From the NCBI GenBank assembly GCA_012932865.1, contig SAXG01000014.1, positions 394,740 to 458,739 of the forward strand: a stretch of 64,000 bases of DNA. Reading direction: 5' to 3'. Numbering within the stretch: position 1 is the first letter of the stretch; the number at the start of each line of letters is the position of its first letter. Positions 42,375 to 53,136 of the stretch are shown piece after piece. Origin of the DNA: Amylostereum areolatum (Eukaryota > Basidiomycota > Agaricomycetes > Russulales > Stereaceae). The position numbers were made by a program, and so were the translations under genes. The notes below the pieces were generated by a model. The model was not told the DNA's origin. It saw nothing but the letters and a program-made list of their open reading frames with translations, and searched no databases.

Positions 42375-44769
42375 ATGTCCATCCTTCAAATCGTCTTCGC
42401 TGTTGTGTTTATCGGGGTCGCACTCTGGATTGTCCGCCGCCGCCGAACTCTGGCACCACTTCGCAATATACCAGGTCCACCCAGTGCATCGCTCGTGACG
42501 GGTAAGTTTAGGTCTCCTCCTCCCACAATTGTACATCTGCCTGGCCTTATCTGACCGGTTTGTCTCCGTCACAACAGGCAACTTGACACAGTTTTATGGT
42601 CAGTTTGCTAGCGACTTCAGGCTGGGGATCTCAGAGCGTTATGGCCGGGTGATTAAGCTGAACGGACTGCTCGAGGTATGTTGGCTTACCGTTGTTTTCC
42701 CCTTCCCTTGTCTTATTTGGCCTTGATGACAGGAGCCAATCTTGGTCGTCGGTGACCCGAAAGCGCTATCTCACATGCTAGTGAAGGACCAAAATATCTT
42801 CGAAGAGTCCGAGTTGGTATACGAGTGGGTCCGAGCCGTCTTCTCAACAATCTCCCTTCTCATCGTTGTCGACTTCCGTGTAGATTCTCTCGGCTGATAT
42901 TCGGACCGGGACTTATGGCGTCGAGGAGTATGTTTGCATTGGCCTTTCCCACTACATGGGACAGCTCACAATCGATGGTGGTCTGTGCAGGTCCCGAGCA
43001 ACATCGTAAACAACGCAAGATGGCTGGCCCCGCGTTCTCCACGACCAACATGCGTCAGATCACCCCACTTATCCAGTCACTCGTGTTGAAGGTCCGTCCG
43101 TCTTCCTCTTCCTTTTGTCCATCTTGTTTCCTTTCATGCAAACGCACCTTGCAGCTTCAAGGGATTCTTCGCGAACAGGTGGCTCACGGACCAAGGGAGA
43201 CCGACCTCCTCGATTGGGTGAGTCGATTGGCGCTCGAAGCTATCGCGCAGGCCTGCATGGGACAAACCTTTGGTGCGCTAGAGGGAAAGGATGACGAGTA
43301 CGGGCGTGTAGTCAAAGAAACCATGTGAGTTAGACACCTTCGTACCTACCAACGTCTCGCTTATTTTTTTTCGCGCTGGACAGGCCGACATTCGCGAAGA
43401 TCCGAGCAGCCTCTGTCCTCCTTCCCATCGCCACGCGATTTGGTTCTCCAGGTATCCTTAGGTGGCTGGCGGAGCGGGCGCCATCACGCTCGCTCCGCGA
43501 CATGGTAAAGATATCCGACACATTGTACCTCAAATCGAAAGAGGTGTGGGAGAGAAAAAAGGCGTTAGTTTTCCAAGGAGATGATATGGCCGTGAACCAG
43601 ATGGGCGGGGGTAAAGATTTGATGAGCGTTCTTCGTGAGCATCCTTGATTGTATCCTTTGCGATGAGGGCCTCATCGTTTCGGCAGTGAAGGCGAACAAT
43701 TACGTCAATGAAGAGGACCGACTTCTGGATGACGAACTCGTTGGGCAAGCAACGTAAACAAATCATTCGTTCTCCACTTCCCGCTCACATTCCTTACCAC
43801 ACCTTCATCCTCAGGACGCTTATATTCGCAGGGACCGATACGACGTCGTCCCTGTTGGCGCGGATCATATGGGTGCTTGCTGAGCGTCCTGGCGTCCAGG
43901 ACAAGCTCAGAAAAGAACTCAGAGAGGCCGACGCTGGCTCTGGAGAGTTGAACTACGACGAACTCTTTGAGCTTCCCTATCTCGAGGCTGTCTGCAAAGA
44001 GACGTTGCGTCTGTAAGTTATCGGAGTGGGCCCACCGGTTCCGTCTTGAGTTATCAGTGTCTGACGTCGTCTTCAGGGAACCTCCCGTCCATTTCGTACA
44101 ACGCATGTTCGTTCTTCTGTTCCATCCCAATCCTCAAATCCGACTAATTAGGAAACCTGTGATAGCTGCCGCAGTGACTCCATTCTACCGTTGGAATTTC
44201 CTTTTAATGGCGTCGATGGCAATGTCATCAAAGAGCTGGTAGTCCCGAAGGGCATCGAGTTCGTCGTTGACATTCTTGGTGTGAACCGTGACCCCGCTAT
44301 CTGGGGTCCAGATGCGGCCGAATGGAAACCCGAGCGCTGGCTGTCCTCTTCGATGGAAGTGAAGATCCAGGTCCCCGGTGTCTACGCCAACACGTGAGTC
44401 TCGTCGTCCTTCGTCTGGGAACAGAAGTTCTCTAACTTCGTGAATGCAGGTTGACCTTCCTCGGCGGAGGTCGATCCTGCGTGTAAGGCCTTCTTTACGC
44501 TTGTGCAAAGAACTCTAACATATACATATCCAGCGGGATGAACTTTGCACTGCTCGAGATGAGTAAGTCCATTCGTCCGATAGAGCACTGGACGGAGTCC
44601 TGACTGTTTCTGTCGCGCAGAGGCCGTGCTAGCGCAACTCGTCTCGGTCTTCCGCTTCACACTCTCTGAGAAGGAGATTGTGTGGCAGACAAGCGACGTT
44701 GTCTCGCCGATGGTGAAGAATTCCGCTGACGGAAAGACTAGCCTTCTTGTCATTTTGTCCTTGGTGTGA
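42375..44769 (+). CDS. Cytochrome P450 (copy B), intact
   Basis: Microsomal class II P450 monooxygenase. Fourteen exons: 42375-42501, 42578-42675, 42733-42824, 42884-42927, 42991-43091, 43155-43324, 43384-43634, 43687-43753, 43815-44012, 44077-44106, 44175-44393, 44450-44482, 44534-44562, 44621-44769; all phases agree, 535 residues. N-terminal anchor IVFAVVFIGVALWIV, then RNIPGPPSAS; FGPGLMAS with HRKQRK (C helix); I helix FAGTDTTSS; ETLR; LPLEFPFNG; KPERW; heme loop FLGGGRSCVG with the Cys ligand. In exon 11 the GCCGCAG acceptor gives the LPLEFP block in frame, unlike copy A. Copies A and B share almost every exon boundary and are on opposite strands 25 kb apart. Substrate unknown; no other pathway genes lie beside it. 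Confidence 0.92.
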
Positions 44770-45610
44770 TTTATGCGGCAGAAACTCTAGGTCGACTTCT
44801 GGAATCTAGCTGTGCTGCTGTAGTCGTACCATGGCTGTACCGATTGAAATATGAGATGGTTCGGTTTGATACCCGCAAAGTTTCACACAGTGTCTTCATC
44901 AAGTATGTGTGGCTCAATTGTGATGGTGTGGAATTCGTACATTGCGCACACTCTGGGGGTTCTGTGTCTTCCCTTGCGCTCCGCGACAGCGCAAAAGCCA
45001 ACGATGATGTCGACTGTGTCTCAAACTCAGTTTCAGATGCGCAACAGACGCGCGCGCACCGTCACGTGGACGTTCTGCCCGCGCCTGAGTCTGCTCACAG
45101 TTTTTTTTTCGCCTCAAGTTCTCCGCCGTCGCTATCGTAAAAATCAAGATCATATCTCCAATGTCCAACCCTTAGGCCTCAAGGACTCAACACTCATCCG
45201 ACGCTCCCGACCTAAATAAATCAACGATGGAGACGAACAAAATGACTACGCCGCGCGATCGCGTCCGCAACGCCAACTCCGTACTACAAGGTACGTCGTC
45301 GTTGTTCTCCGCACGTCTTTGTCCGATTGAGAAGTGACGAAACATACAAAGGAGACGACCGATCTGAGAACAAAGCAAGTTATCGATGGAATTGCGAAGT
45401 ACAAGAACGCGAAAGATTCAAAGATCAGCCTTACGCGTCGTCCTCGCTCACAAGTCCTCTCCGCTCCCGAGCCGCCCCCACTCCATCCTCAACCTTTCAA
45501 CTCTCGCGAAAAACCACTATGGGCACTGGAAGATAAAGATAAACAAGTCATTGTCATTATGAGAGGGGAATAGGTATGTGAGCTACTCATATGTGTGTAT
45601 CGTAAGGTAC
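44770..45610. other. Intergenic region with a possible short gene
   Basis: About 840 bases between P450-B (+) and the C2H2 gene (-). A plus-strand frame begins METNKMTTPRDRVRNANSVL at 45227 with a GTACGT donor at about 45292. A second open stretch (45353-45573) ends LEDKDKQVIVIMRGE and looks protein-like, but the phases of the two do not join cleanly. I therefore call no CDS. Confidence 0.35.
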
Positions 45611-47533
45611 TCAATCAAGCTCTAGCTTGACGGCGGGATAGACGAACTTTTTCTTCTTTATCCCGCCGCCAGCCCCCTTACGCTGCTGCAGCTGAAGCGG
45701 AAGAGGACACAGCCGGTCCAGCTCCGACCTCGCTGCCGCTCCCATCGCCTTCGTCATTTGGACGACGCGCCGGTCCTTCTGCTCCTCTCGGAGCCCCGCC
45801 TCCGCAAACCTCAGTGCAAACCTCCTCGCCCGATCCTCTGCGATCTCCCACTGTAAGTCTGTCACCTCTCGTCTGAACTTGAGGCGATGGCAGCCAGTCT
45901 GCCTGATGCCGTCCTTGTCCTTGTACGACAGGTGGCGGAGCACCAGGTCCCGGCGCGCGTACCGCGCCAGGCAGAGGCGGCAGTGGGTCCGCTTCGCGTT
46001 GGGATCCTTGTTGTGGATCCCCGAGCGCAGGTGTCGGAGGAGGTCGTGAGGCCTGTTGAAGAGCTTCCCGTTGCAGGGGTGTTGGAAGCAGTGTACCTCC
46101 TTGTCACTGCCGTCAATGTTGCTGGCATGCGATGAGCTCGACCCTGGCTCTGGCTGCTGCACGAGTCCAGAGGAAGATGATCCAGGGGAGTTGGACTCCC
46201 CTCGGGCCGCTTCCGCGGATGTGTAAGTTGTCAGATACAGGGCCTGGCTAGCGGCCTGACCCTGGTCATTCTGGTGGATGTTGTCCTCGCCTGCGATGGT
46301 GTCATCCACATGTCGGGATGAGACAATGTCATCCATCGACCCGCCAGCGGCTGAAGGCTGCTCGGCTTGTGCGAAAGGATCGGAAAAGATTATCGCGTCG
46401 CCGTTGGGCCAGAAAGCGGGCTGCCAACCAAGCAGGGGAGACGAAGAGGATGATGATGCGGAGGAGGACGAGAACGAGCGCGGCGACGATGCCATGGGCG
46501 GAGCAGGAGGTGCTGCACTGCTAGAAGGCGACTCGCTGGACGACGCGAGGGGCGAGTAGCTCGTCTGTGTGGCGGGGGGATTGCGCGCCGCCGAGGAGGA
46601 TGATGAACCGGAGGGGGAGATGTTGCTCAACGTCGCGCCACTCGGCGCCGGGGGGAGGAAGTCTGAAATCTATTGTCAGCCTCGGCGAGTCTGATGATGA
46701 CGGTGGCGGATACGCACTGTTGTTCGCCGGGAACAGGGGCCTGTCTTCCACGGGCAGGTTGTAGACCGGGGGCAGCTCGAGGTTGTCAGACCCGTCTTGG
46801 GGCGTGTACACATATGGCTGCTCGACGTAAGTCAGCAGGTGTATGCGCACAGAAAAGGAGAGGATTGACAGGTTCATACTCCGGGTACGCGTTCGAGGCG
46901 GTTGCGCGGGGATGGACGTGGTGGCCGACGGGTGCGTTGGGCCAGTAAGGGGGAGGGACCGGCGGCCACGGGGCATTGAACATCGCAGGGTGCATCCCTG
47001 GAGCCGGCATGTAGTGCAGCGGCTGCACGTGGATGTTCGGGTTGAAGTTGACGTCGAGGCTGGCGTTCTGTAGGTTGCGCGATGGCGGGTCAGGCATGGA
47101 ATACGGCGGCATGATGTTTGGGAAGACGACTCACGTTGTACAAGTCGTTGTAGCCGTAAGAGGCGAACGGGGGCTGCTCGTGCACTTGCTGGCCAGCGCT
47201 CGGATAAACCGCAGGAGGTGGTGGCATGGACGCGTGCTGGAACGGTTTCATTTCTTGGCCACCGGGCGCGAAGAGGGTCGGTGGACCGGCAGTCTACGAC
47301 GCACGTTAGCCACTTCCCCTCAGCCGCGTTGGAGATGATGCACGCACCTGCTCTCCGTTGGGTAGGCTCCACCCATGGATGCTGTTCGAGTACCCTCGGG
47401 TGGTGGTCTGCCACCGAGAAGTTGAGCACGGTCAGCATCGGGCCGAAGGTGCGCAGGAAGACGAGAAGTGTACCTGGTTGATGTTCGAGGACGCGTTGGT
47501 GCCGTTAACGTTGTTGCTGTTGTTGAAGGACAT
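45611..47533 (-). CDS. C2H2 zinc-finger protein (putative transcription factor)
   Basis: Exons: 47533-47474, 47407-47348, 47293-47135, 47067-46870, 46820-46718, 46662-45611; GT-AG, in phase, 543 residues. The long N-terminal part (Asn/Pro/Tyr-rich, e.g. MSFNNSNNVNGTNASSNINQ, then PAMFNAPWPPVPPPYWPNAP and a poly-Ser region) is disordered and could be a transactivation segment. The zinc-finger block near residues 390-465 has C-x4-C (VHCFQHPCNGKLFNRPHDLL, then RHLRSGIH) and CRLC followed by a second His-containing finger (VLRHLSYKDKDGIRQTGCH). The C-terminal tail is helical and basic. Fingers of this form are common in agaricomycete regulators with unknown targets. The fingers are intact; DNA-binding specificity cannot be read from the sequence. 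Confidence 0.75.
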
Positions 47534-49226
47534 GTTGATCTGAGGTTGAAGTAAGAGGGAGGAGTGGAGGGCTGCTTAGAAAAACGGGAGATGGGTGAGT
47601 TCAAGAGGGGGGGGATTTGGACCGTCCCCTGTGCTCCCCCCTCGAGCTTAAGTAGACGCTCAGATCAAAAGAACCGTGTTCGTACAGACAATGGACAATG
47701 CAAGGTGTGATTGGAACGGGAGTCACGCTAAGGAACCTTATCCTTGGATCGTTTGTCTGGCCTTTGAAAGCAGCGCCTCAGAAAGGGTGACAACGCGCTG
47801 TCCGCGCGCGGACTTCGAAATTGGGGTGGCGGCCGCAATACTTGAACTCAAGCTTGGTCGACGTGCCACGATCGCTTTCGCCCGATCGTTGGGCCATGGT
47901 GAAGGTGCTGGTCGTTTCCTTTCGTTTTTGCTCGCGCGAAGATAGCTGCTGAAGGGGAACAGGAGCAGATCTGTGCGAGCTCAAGAGTATCTGTGGTTGT
48001 GAGTGTGAGGCGGAAAACTGGCGAGTAAGTGAGTAGCTCGAGAGCGAACAACCATCCTACTTTGTCACACGCCTACGGAAGCAAATCGTGGATCTCGTCC
48101 TCGTTCTTCCGTTGCCCGATGTGCATAGCCCTGCTCCCTCTCGCCGACGACAGGCACAGAACTCCAGTCCGCATCAATAGCCACCCCACGTGTTGTGCCA
48201 TCCAGGAGAAACGAGGTCGATCTGGTGGCGAGACCGACCGGGGTTTGATGCATGATGGTTGAACTGAGGAAAGGAGAATAGCAGGTTCGAAGCGTCCTGT
48301 AGGAAGTCGAATGGGAAATGAGCCTTGCTTTGTCTCGGTGGCAAGGTACGTACCTGGGTGACCACAATGGCGACATGAAGCCTAAGGACCTTGTTGCTGT
48401 GTTTCATGCGCGGATTGAAGATGCCAAAACCGTAACTGCGACGGGATAATAGGGGAGGGTGGTAATGCATACGCGAGCTCAGAAAAGTTTATAGAGTCCA
48501 GAGTCCAGACTCGCGACTTGGCATTGGTTTTTTTGCCTAGTACAAGTGGCTGTGGAGGACCCCACTTAGAGCAGAGGGTTCAGCCGAAGGCCTGAGCGTG
48601 TTCTTTTCTGAGAGATACAGAAGTGAGGTATACATAGCGAAGCAAAGCCGTGATTCGCCTGCGGTGGATGATGAAAAGGAGCTGACGAAGGAGAGTCGAC
48701 GCGACCGTGATGAAACACGCGTTACGAATGATGATGTAATCTACGAAGTCATTGGCTTCCCGATCGATCTCTTCATTGTCGCCGCGCTCTCAGAATATTG
48801 ATCACGCCTGTTTGCTTCCTCGCACGCATCCTAAAGACCTACGGCTGGAGATACAGGTTGCGGTTTCTCCGAGTAAGGCATTCCATGGCGGAACGACAAC
48901 TGGTAATCTTACATGAGGCCGCGTCTCACGAGTTAAAAGTGTAGGTGCACAGCAACAGAATCACATTCGTTAACCCTACGTAAAACCCAAGATATGTAAG
49001 TATGTAGTGTTTGATTCTATATAGTACCGAGGGAGTGGATGGCAAGCGAGCCCCCGTACCAGTACAAGGCGCGCGATGATGTCAAGAACGGGTATACAGC
49101 AGATACAAGACGAAATAAGTTATCGATGAGGAGAGGGATATATGCGACGTGTACTCGCACGGGAAGAGAGCGGAAGGAGCCGGATAAAACACAGCTGAGG
49201 TCGTGGTAGCAAGGAAGGAAGAAAGC
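47534..49226. other. Long 5' region of the C2H2 gene
   Basis: About 1.7 kb between the C2H2 start and the PL14-A stop, both on the minus strand. Many short frames occur but none is convincing. A transcription-factor gene with a long upstream region is plausible, and short upstream ORFs cannot be excluded. Confidence 0.4.
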
Positions 49227-50297
49227 TCAGAAATACTTCGTGACTGCGGCGGAGAAATCCGCAAAGTAGATGTTCTGGTCTTGTGGTGACGCCCACGAGT
49301 CGTCCGAGCCTGCAACACACGCACGAGATACCCTATCAGTAAAATATCCCACGTCGAGAGCACACGGAACCCACGTACCTCCGAAGAACGACTGAGCCAT
49401 GATACCCTGGGCGCGCGTTGGCGTATCCGTATCGCTGTACGCGATGATGAGCCCATCAACGCTGATCTTGCTATCCCCGTTCACAAACAGCTCGATCTCG
49501 CCGTTGGCCTGGCCCTCATCATTGAGCAGCACGCGGATCGCGAGCTCCGTCCATTCGCCGGCGGTGAACGAGAACGCGCCGCGGCCGACGGAGGCGCCGT
49601 AGATGTCGTTGCAGAGGGATTGAGGGGGGACGTCGCAGAGCTTCTGGTTGGCTTCGAACTGAGGGTCGATGGACGGGTTCGGGAGGTAGGTGTAAAACTC
49701 GCCCTTGCCGTCGGTGCGCCACATCAGACGGACGGAGGCGCAGTCGACGCGACGATCGCCGCCGGAGCAGCTCTGGCCTTGCTTCGCGTCCTGACCGAAG
49801 TCTGCAGATGGAATGGTGAGGAACGGAGAGCGGGGCGAATGGAGAAGAAACGCACAAAGGCCGGGGAGTTTTCCGCCCTTGGCCCATTCGAACCCTTCGT
49901 CGAAAAGGATGGAGTACCCGAACGTCATCTCCTTTGCACTGGTCCAGTCGTCCGTGGCGCCAGGACCGTACCAGGACATGCCGCCGAGTATTTCCTTCTT
50001 CAAGCCCCATGCGCCCTTGTTGAAGTGCGCGCGCATGGCGAGGCGCGAGTCGTCGCCGGGCGTCTGGACGTATGGGTGAGGGAGGACTTTGATGTTGCTC
50101 CCGACGCCGAGGGTCTGATCGTTGAGAGGTAGTGCGCCATCTGCGCCGGCGAGGGTGGTCCACGAGTCTTCCGGTTGTCCGGAAGGAAAGAGCTGGCCGA
50201 GGATGTCACCTATTGAGATGAGAATGCCGCGGGGGAAAGGTGTCGCGACCGACAGGGTGGCGAGGGTAAAGAAAACAGTGAAGAGAGCGGAACGCAT
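49227..50297 (-). CDS. Secreted PL14-type polysaccharide lyase (copy A)
   Basis: Likely cleaves uronate-containing polysaccharide by beta-elimination, as known for PL14 alginate/glucuronan lyases; the exact substrate is not decided here. Exons: 50297-49856, 49801-49379, 49309-49227; GT-AG, in phase, 315 residues. A signal peptide (MRSALFTVFFTLATLSVATP) precedes a concanavalin-like beta-jelly-roll body: SRLAMRAHFNKGAWG, DWTSAKEMTFGYSILFDEGF, KGGKLPGLYFGQ, SVRLMWRTDGKGEFYTYLPN, GAFSFTAGEWTELAIRVLLN, GEIELFVNG, and the end DQNIYFADFSAAVTKYF. These blocks recur in copy B at the right edge. No linker or carbohydrate-binding module is present. A TATA-like box (complement of 50428-50435) lies 131 bases upstream. 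Confidence 0.85.
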   Translation of the reverse strand: MRSALFTVFFTLATLSVATPFPRGILISIGDILGQLFPSGQPEDSWTTLAGADGALPLNDQTLGVGSNIKVLPHPYVQTPGDDSRLAMRAHFNKGAWGLKKEILGGMSWYGPGATDDWTSAKEMTFGYSILFDEGFEWAKGGKLPGLCAFLLHSPRSPFLTIPSADFGQDAKQGQSCSGGDRRVDCASVRLMWRTDGKGEFYTYLPNPSIDPQFEANQKLCDVPPQSLCNDIYGASVGRGAFSFTAGEWTELAIRVLLNDEGQANGEIELFVNGDSKISVDGLIIAYSDTDTPTRAQGIMAQSFFGGTWVPCALDVGYFTDRVSRACVAGSDDSWASPQDQNIYFADFSAAVTKYF

Positions 50298-50427
50298 CGC
50301 GCCTAAGCAGGTTCGACGAATGATTGAGTGTATAGACAAAAATGAAGGGAGCCACTGAAGGCGGGAGGATGCGAGACGGGGAGGGTATGAAGAAAGAAAG
50401 AAAAAATAGGGCCATATGTCCGAGGGG

Positions 50428-50435
50428 ATTTTATA
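50428..50435 (-). promoter_or_regulatory. TATA-like box of PL14-A
   Basis: Reads TATAAAAT on the minus strand, 131 bases upstream of the ATG at 50297. Confidence 0.55.
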
Positions 50436-52090
50436 GGGATCGCGGGGGGTGGCCAATGTACCGATGGCGGTTGCGAGGCCCTAGATGCATCCGGGTTTCC
50501 CGGTTGAATAGGCATGGTATGTCCAGAATTGCAGGTGAGACAGCGATTCCACTTGTCTTTTCCATCACGGAAAGGGTTCCACGGGGTTAAGTGCTGCGAA
50601 TCGACCACGCGTGGAGAAGCCTAGTACGCGTTTTTTTGGAAGTTGGGGGTCCTCCGGTAACAAGAAGGATATGGAGAGCGCCTTTTAGCCTCAGAGAGCG
50701 GCTCAGAATGGAGATGCTTTGCTGGCATGCACTGGGCCCCGTGTTCATGTGGCCAGATAAGACTCTACGAGAGGCAAAAGACCCATGCGCAGCGACGTGA
50801 ACGTGTCCAGCATAGGCGGAAGCCAAAGGTCTCTTGAATTGCTAGATTTGCCCAAGGTCGACGAGCCTCGAGGATATGGAGCTTGCAAGTCCGGTGCAGG
50901 TGAGGCGAGGTGTGGTAAGGAGATCTCGAGAAGGTATGTTCTTCCCACGGGCAGTCGCGATCTCAGAGCCAGATCCCAACTTCCTGCCACCGCCAGCAAA
51001 CGCCAGTACCAGGCGAGTTTCCCTTCCTACCTCCCAGTTCTTCTTGTTGATTGAAAATGCCAATTATAACAGTAATTATGTCACGCACAGGCTGGGGGCG
51101 GGCAGAGCGCACGCACGACACGGATCTAACCATTCTCCGCCTCCCAACTGGCAAGTGCATTATGCGCAAATTATGCGCGTTCCATCGTGAAACAATCTTG
51201 TATGACCCTCTTTTTCGCAGGTTTATTTGACCTCTACACGCTCTAAAATAGCAACTTGCTAAGATGTTTCCTTGGACCTTGGGTCGTGGTCGAAATCATC
51301 GCGGCATTACAACAGCAACAACGCTTCAGTTCATCGCACAAGCTTCCCAGTTCGAAATCCATGGCGCCTGTACGAGTACATATATATGCGCATCCCCAGC
51401 GCCTCGACGACCAAGCGTTTTGCGGTGCCGCTGCACACTGTAAGACCCATCACGCCCATATTTCCTGACAACACAATCAATGAGTCACGACTTGCCCAAC
51501 TCAGTTTCCCAACCCTATACGTAGAGGAAATGATTGAGAATCTATCTGGTAAGTTCGTCTCCACTTTTGGGTCTGAACGATGTTCTCATGACTGGCAGCC
51601 AAGCCCGCCGGATTTGTGTCGTCTGACGAGGCGGATGTGCACCGCCCGCGGCCGTCTGACAGCGTTAAGCAAGGCCCGAGCACGAGATGCACGTCCTGAG
51701 AGGGGTGCGCCGCGCCTGGCCCGCCCTTTCTTTCCCAGCATCACGCCAGAGCCGGACACTCCAATAACGATCCATCCACTCCGACGCGACCCAAACCAAC
51801 GGGAATGCCCACGGAATGCCCTGGAATGCCGCATAGGTGTGCACAGTGCAGCCTAGGCTCGCGCCTATGCGCGTAAATATACATTTGTGCGCCTCCTTTT
51901 TTCGTCCACGCGGTGAGGGAGACGCTCACGAATATTTCCCACCAGGTGATGTCGCGTTATTGACTCAAGGGCCCTGCGCGCCGACCGGCGAATATGCCGA
52001 TGTACTCAGCGTTTCAGACCTGACCGCGTTGTTCCGTTTACTCATCTACTTTCAGGTTCAGCTCGCTGCCAGTGTGGACGCTCGTCGAGG

Positions 52091-52099
52091 TATAAAATA
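52091..52099 (+). promoter_or_regulatory. TATA-like box of cupredoxin gene
   Basis: TATAAAATA, 110 bases before the ATG at 52209. Confidence 0.6.
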
Positions 52100-52208
52100 C
52101 CTGGGAGAGAGGCCTGAGGAGAACAGCACCAGTCCTCGCTTCGACCCGCATTGCATACGCACCTACCCAACTTCTCCTCCAACTGCTTACCCTTTCACTC
52201 ACACCAAC

Positions 52209-52779
52209 ATGTTCTTCGCTCTCAAGGCCGTCGCTCTCGCCGCCGTAGCTGCTCTTGTCCCTGTCGCCTCGGCAGACACCCACGCGATCACCGTCGGTAT
52301 CAACGGCACCCTCACCTTCACGCCCAACCAGGTCGCCGCCGCCGTGGGCGACATCGTCCAATTCACCTTGTACGTCTCGCGTTCAACCTTGCTCACCGTC
52401 CGCCGTGTTCTGATCGACGTCGCGATGCACAGCGTCCAGAAGAACCACAGCGCGACGCAGACGAGCTTCGACACGCCCTGCACGCCCCTCCCCGGAGGCA
52501 TCAACGCCGGCTTGTAAGTCCAAGCTCCCGCCGTCTTTCTCCCCCTCCTCTCTCCCTCCGCGCCCGGATCACCGCCCGTCGCGACGCAGCAACCCCGTGC
52601 CCGCGGGCCAGACGGACAACTTCCCGACGTTCAACTTCACGGTCGAGACGACGGACTCGCTCTGGTTCAGCTGCCAGCAGGTCAACCACTGCCCGCTCTT
52701 CGGCATGACCTTCGCCCTCAACCCGACCGCCGACCAGACGTACGACGAGTTCCGCGCGCGCGCGCTCGGGCAGGCTTGA
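52209..52779 (+). CDS. Secreted cupredoxin (plantacyanin-like)
   Basis: Small blue-copper-type secreted protein. Exons: 52209-52369, 52433-52513, 52590-52779; GT-AG, in phase, 143 residues. Signal peptide MFFALKAVALAAVAALVPVA followed by SADTHAITVGINGTLTFTPN and VGDIVQFTF. Copper ligands are in place: a His in KNHSATQTSF, then Cys, His and Met in WFSCQQVNHCPLFGMTF. The GDIVQF segment and C-terminal NPTADQTYDEFRARA follow the fungal extracellular cupredoxin pattern. No C-terminal Ser/Thr-rich region or GPI signal is seen, unlike many longer relatives, so it is a single-domain secreted form. Electron-transfer or copper-handling roles are known for the family; a specific partner cannot be named here. 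Confidence 0.88.
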
Positions 52780-53136
52780 GCGCCGCGCCTGAAGCCGTCG
52801 CTGTTCTGTCACGACTTTGGGGTGTTTATGGGTGCTGGATTTACTTTCACGGGCTTTGCGGGAGGGGGGAGCGTAAGAAGGGGGGAGGGGTAGCGTATTA
52901 TGCATAGAGCTGTTGTTGTATGTATACGTCGCGTACTGTACTGGTCCACGAAGAAACCCAAAACGACTTGCTTGGAGGAAAGGAAGTCCGACCGGAAGAG
53001 AAAGATCTACGTATACGGGAGCCCGGATCACGTCCGCTGCAGTCTTGAGTCCGCCAGTCGACGCCACATTCAGGATCGACCCGCCACCCCGGTCTTGGCC
53101 CCCGGCTCCCGAATACCTCCGGAGCAGTCGATACTT
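52780..53136. other. Convergent intergenic region
   Basis: About 360 bases between the cupredoxin stop and the NAA35 stop. 3' untranslated sequence; nothing else seen. Confidence 0.5.

Larger units (their letters stand above)
50298..52208. other. Divergent intergenic region (PL14-A / cupredoxin)
   Basis: About 1.9 kb with core promoters at both ends (TATA-like at 50428-50435 on the minus strand and 52091-52099 on the plus strand). No gene or repeat recognised in the middle. Confidence 0.5.
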
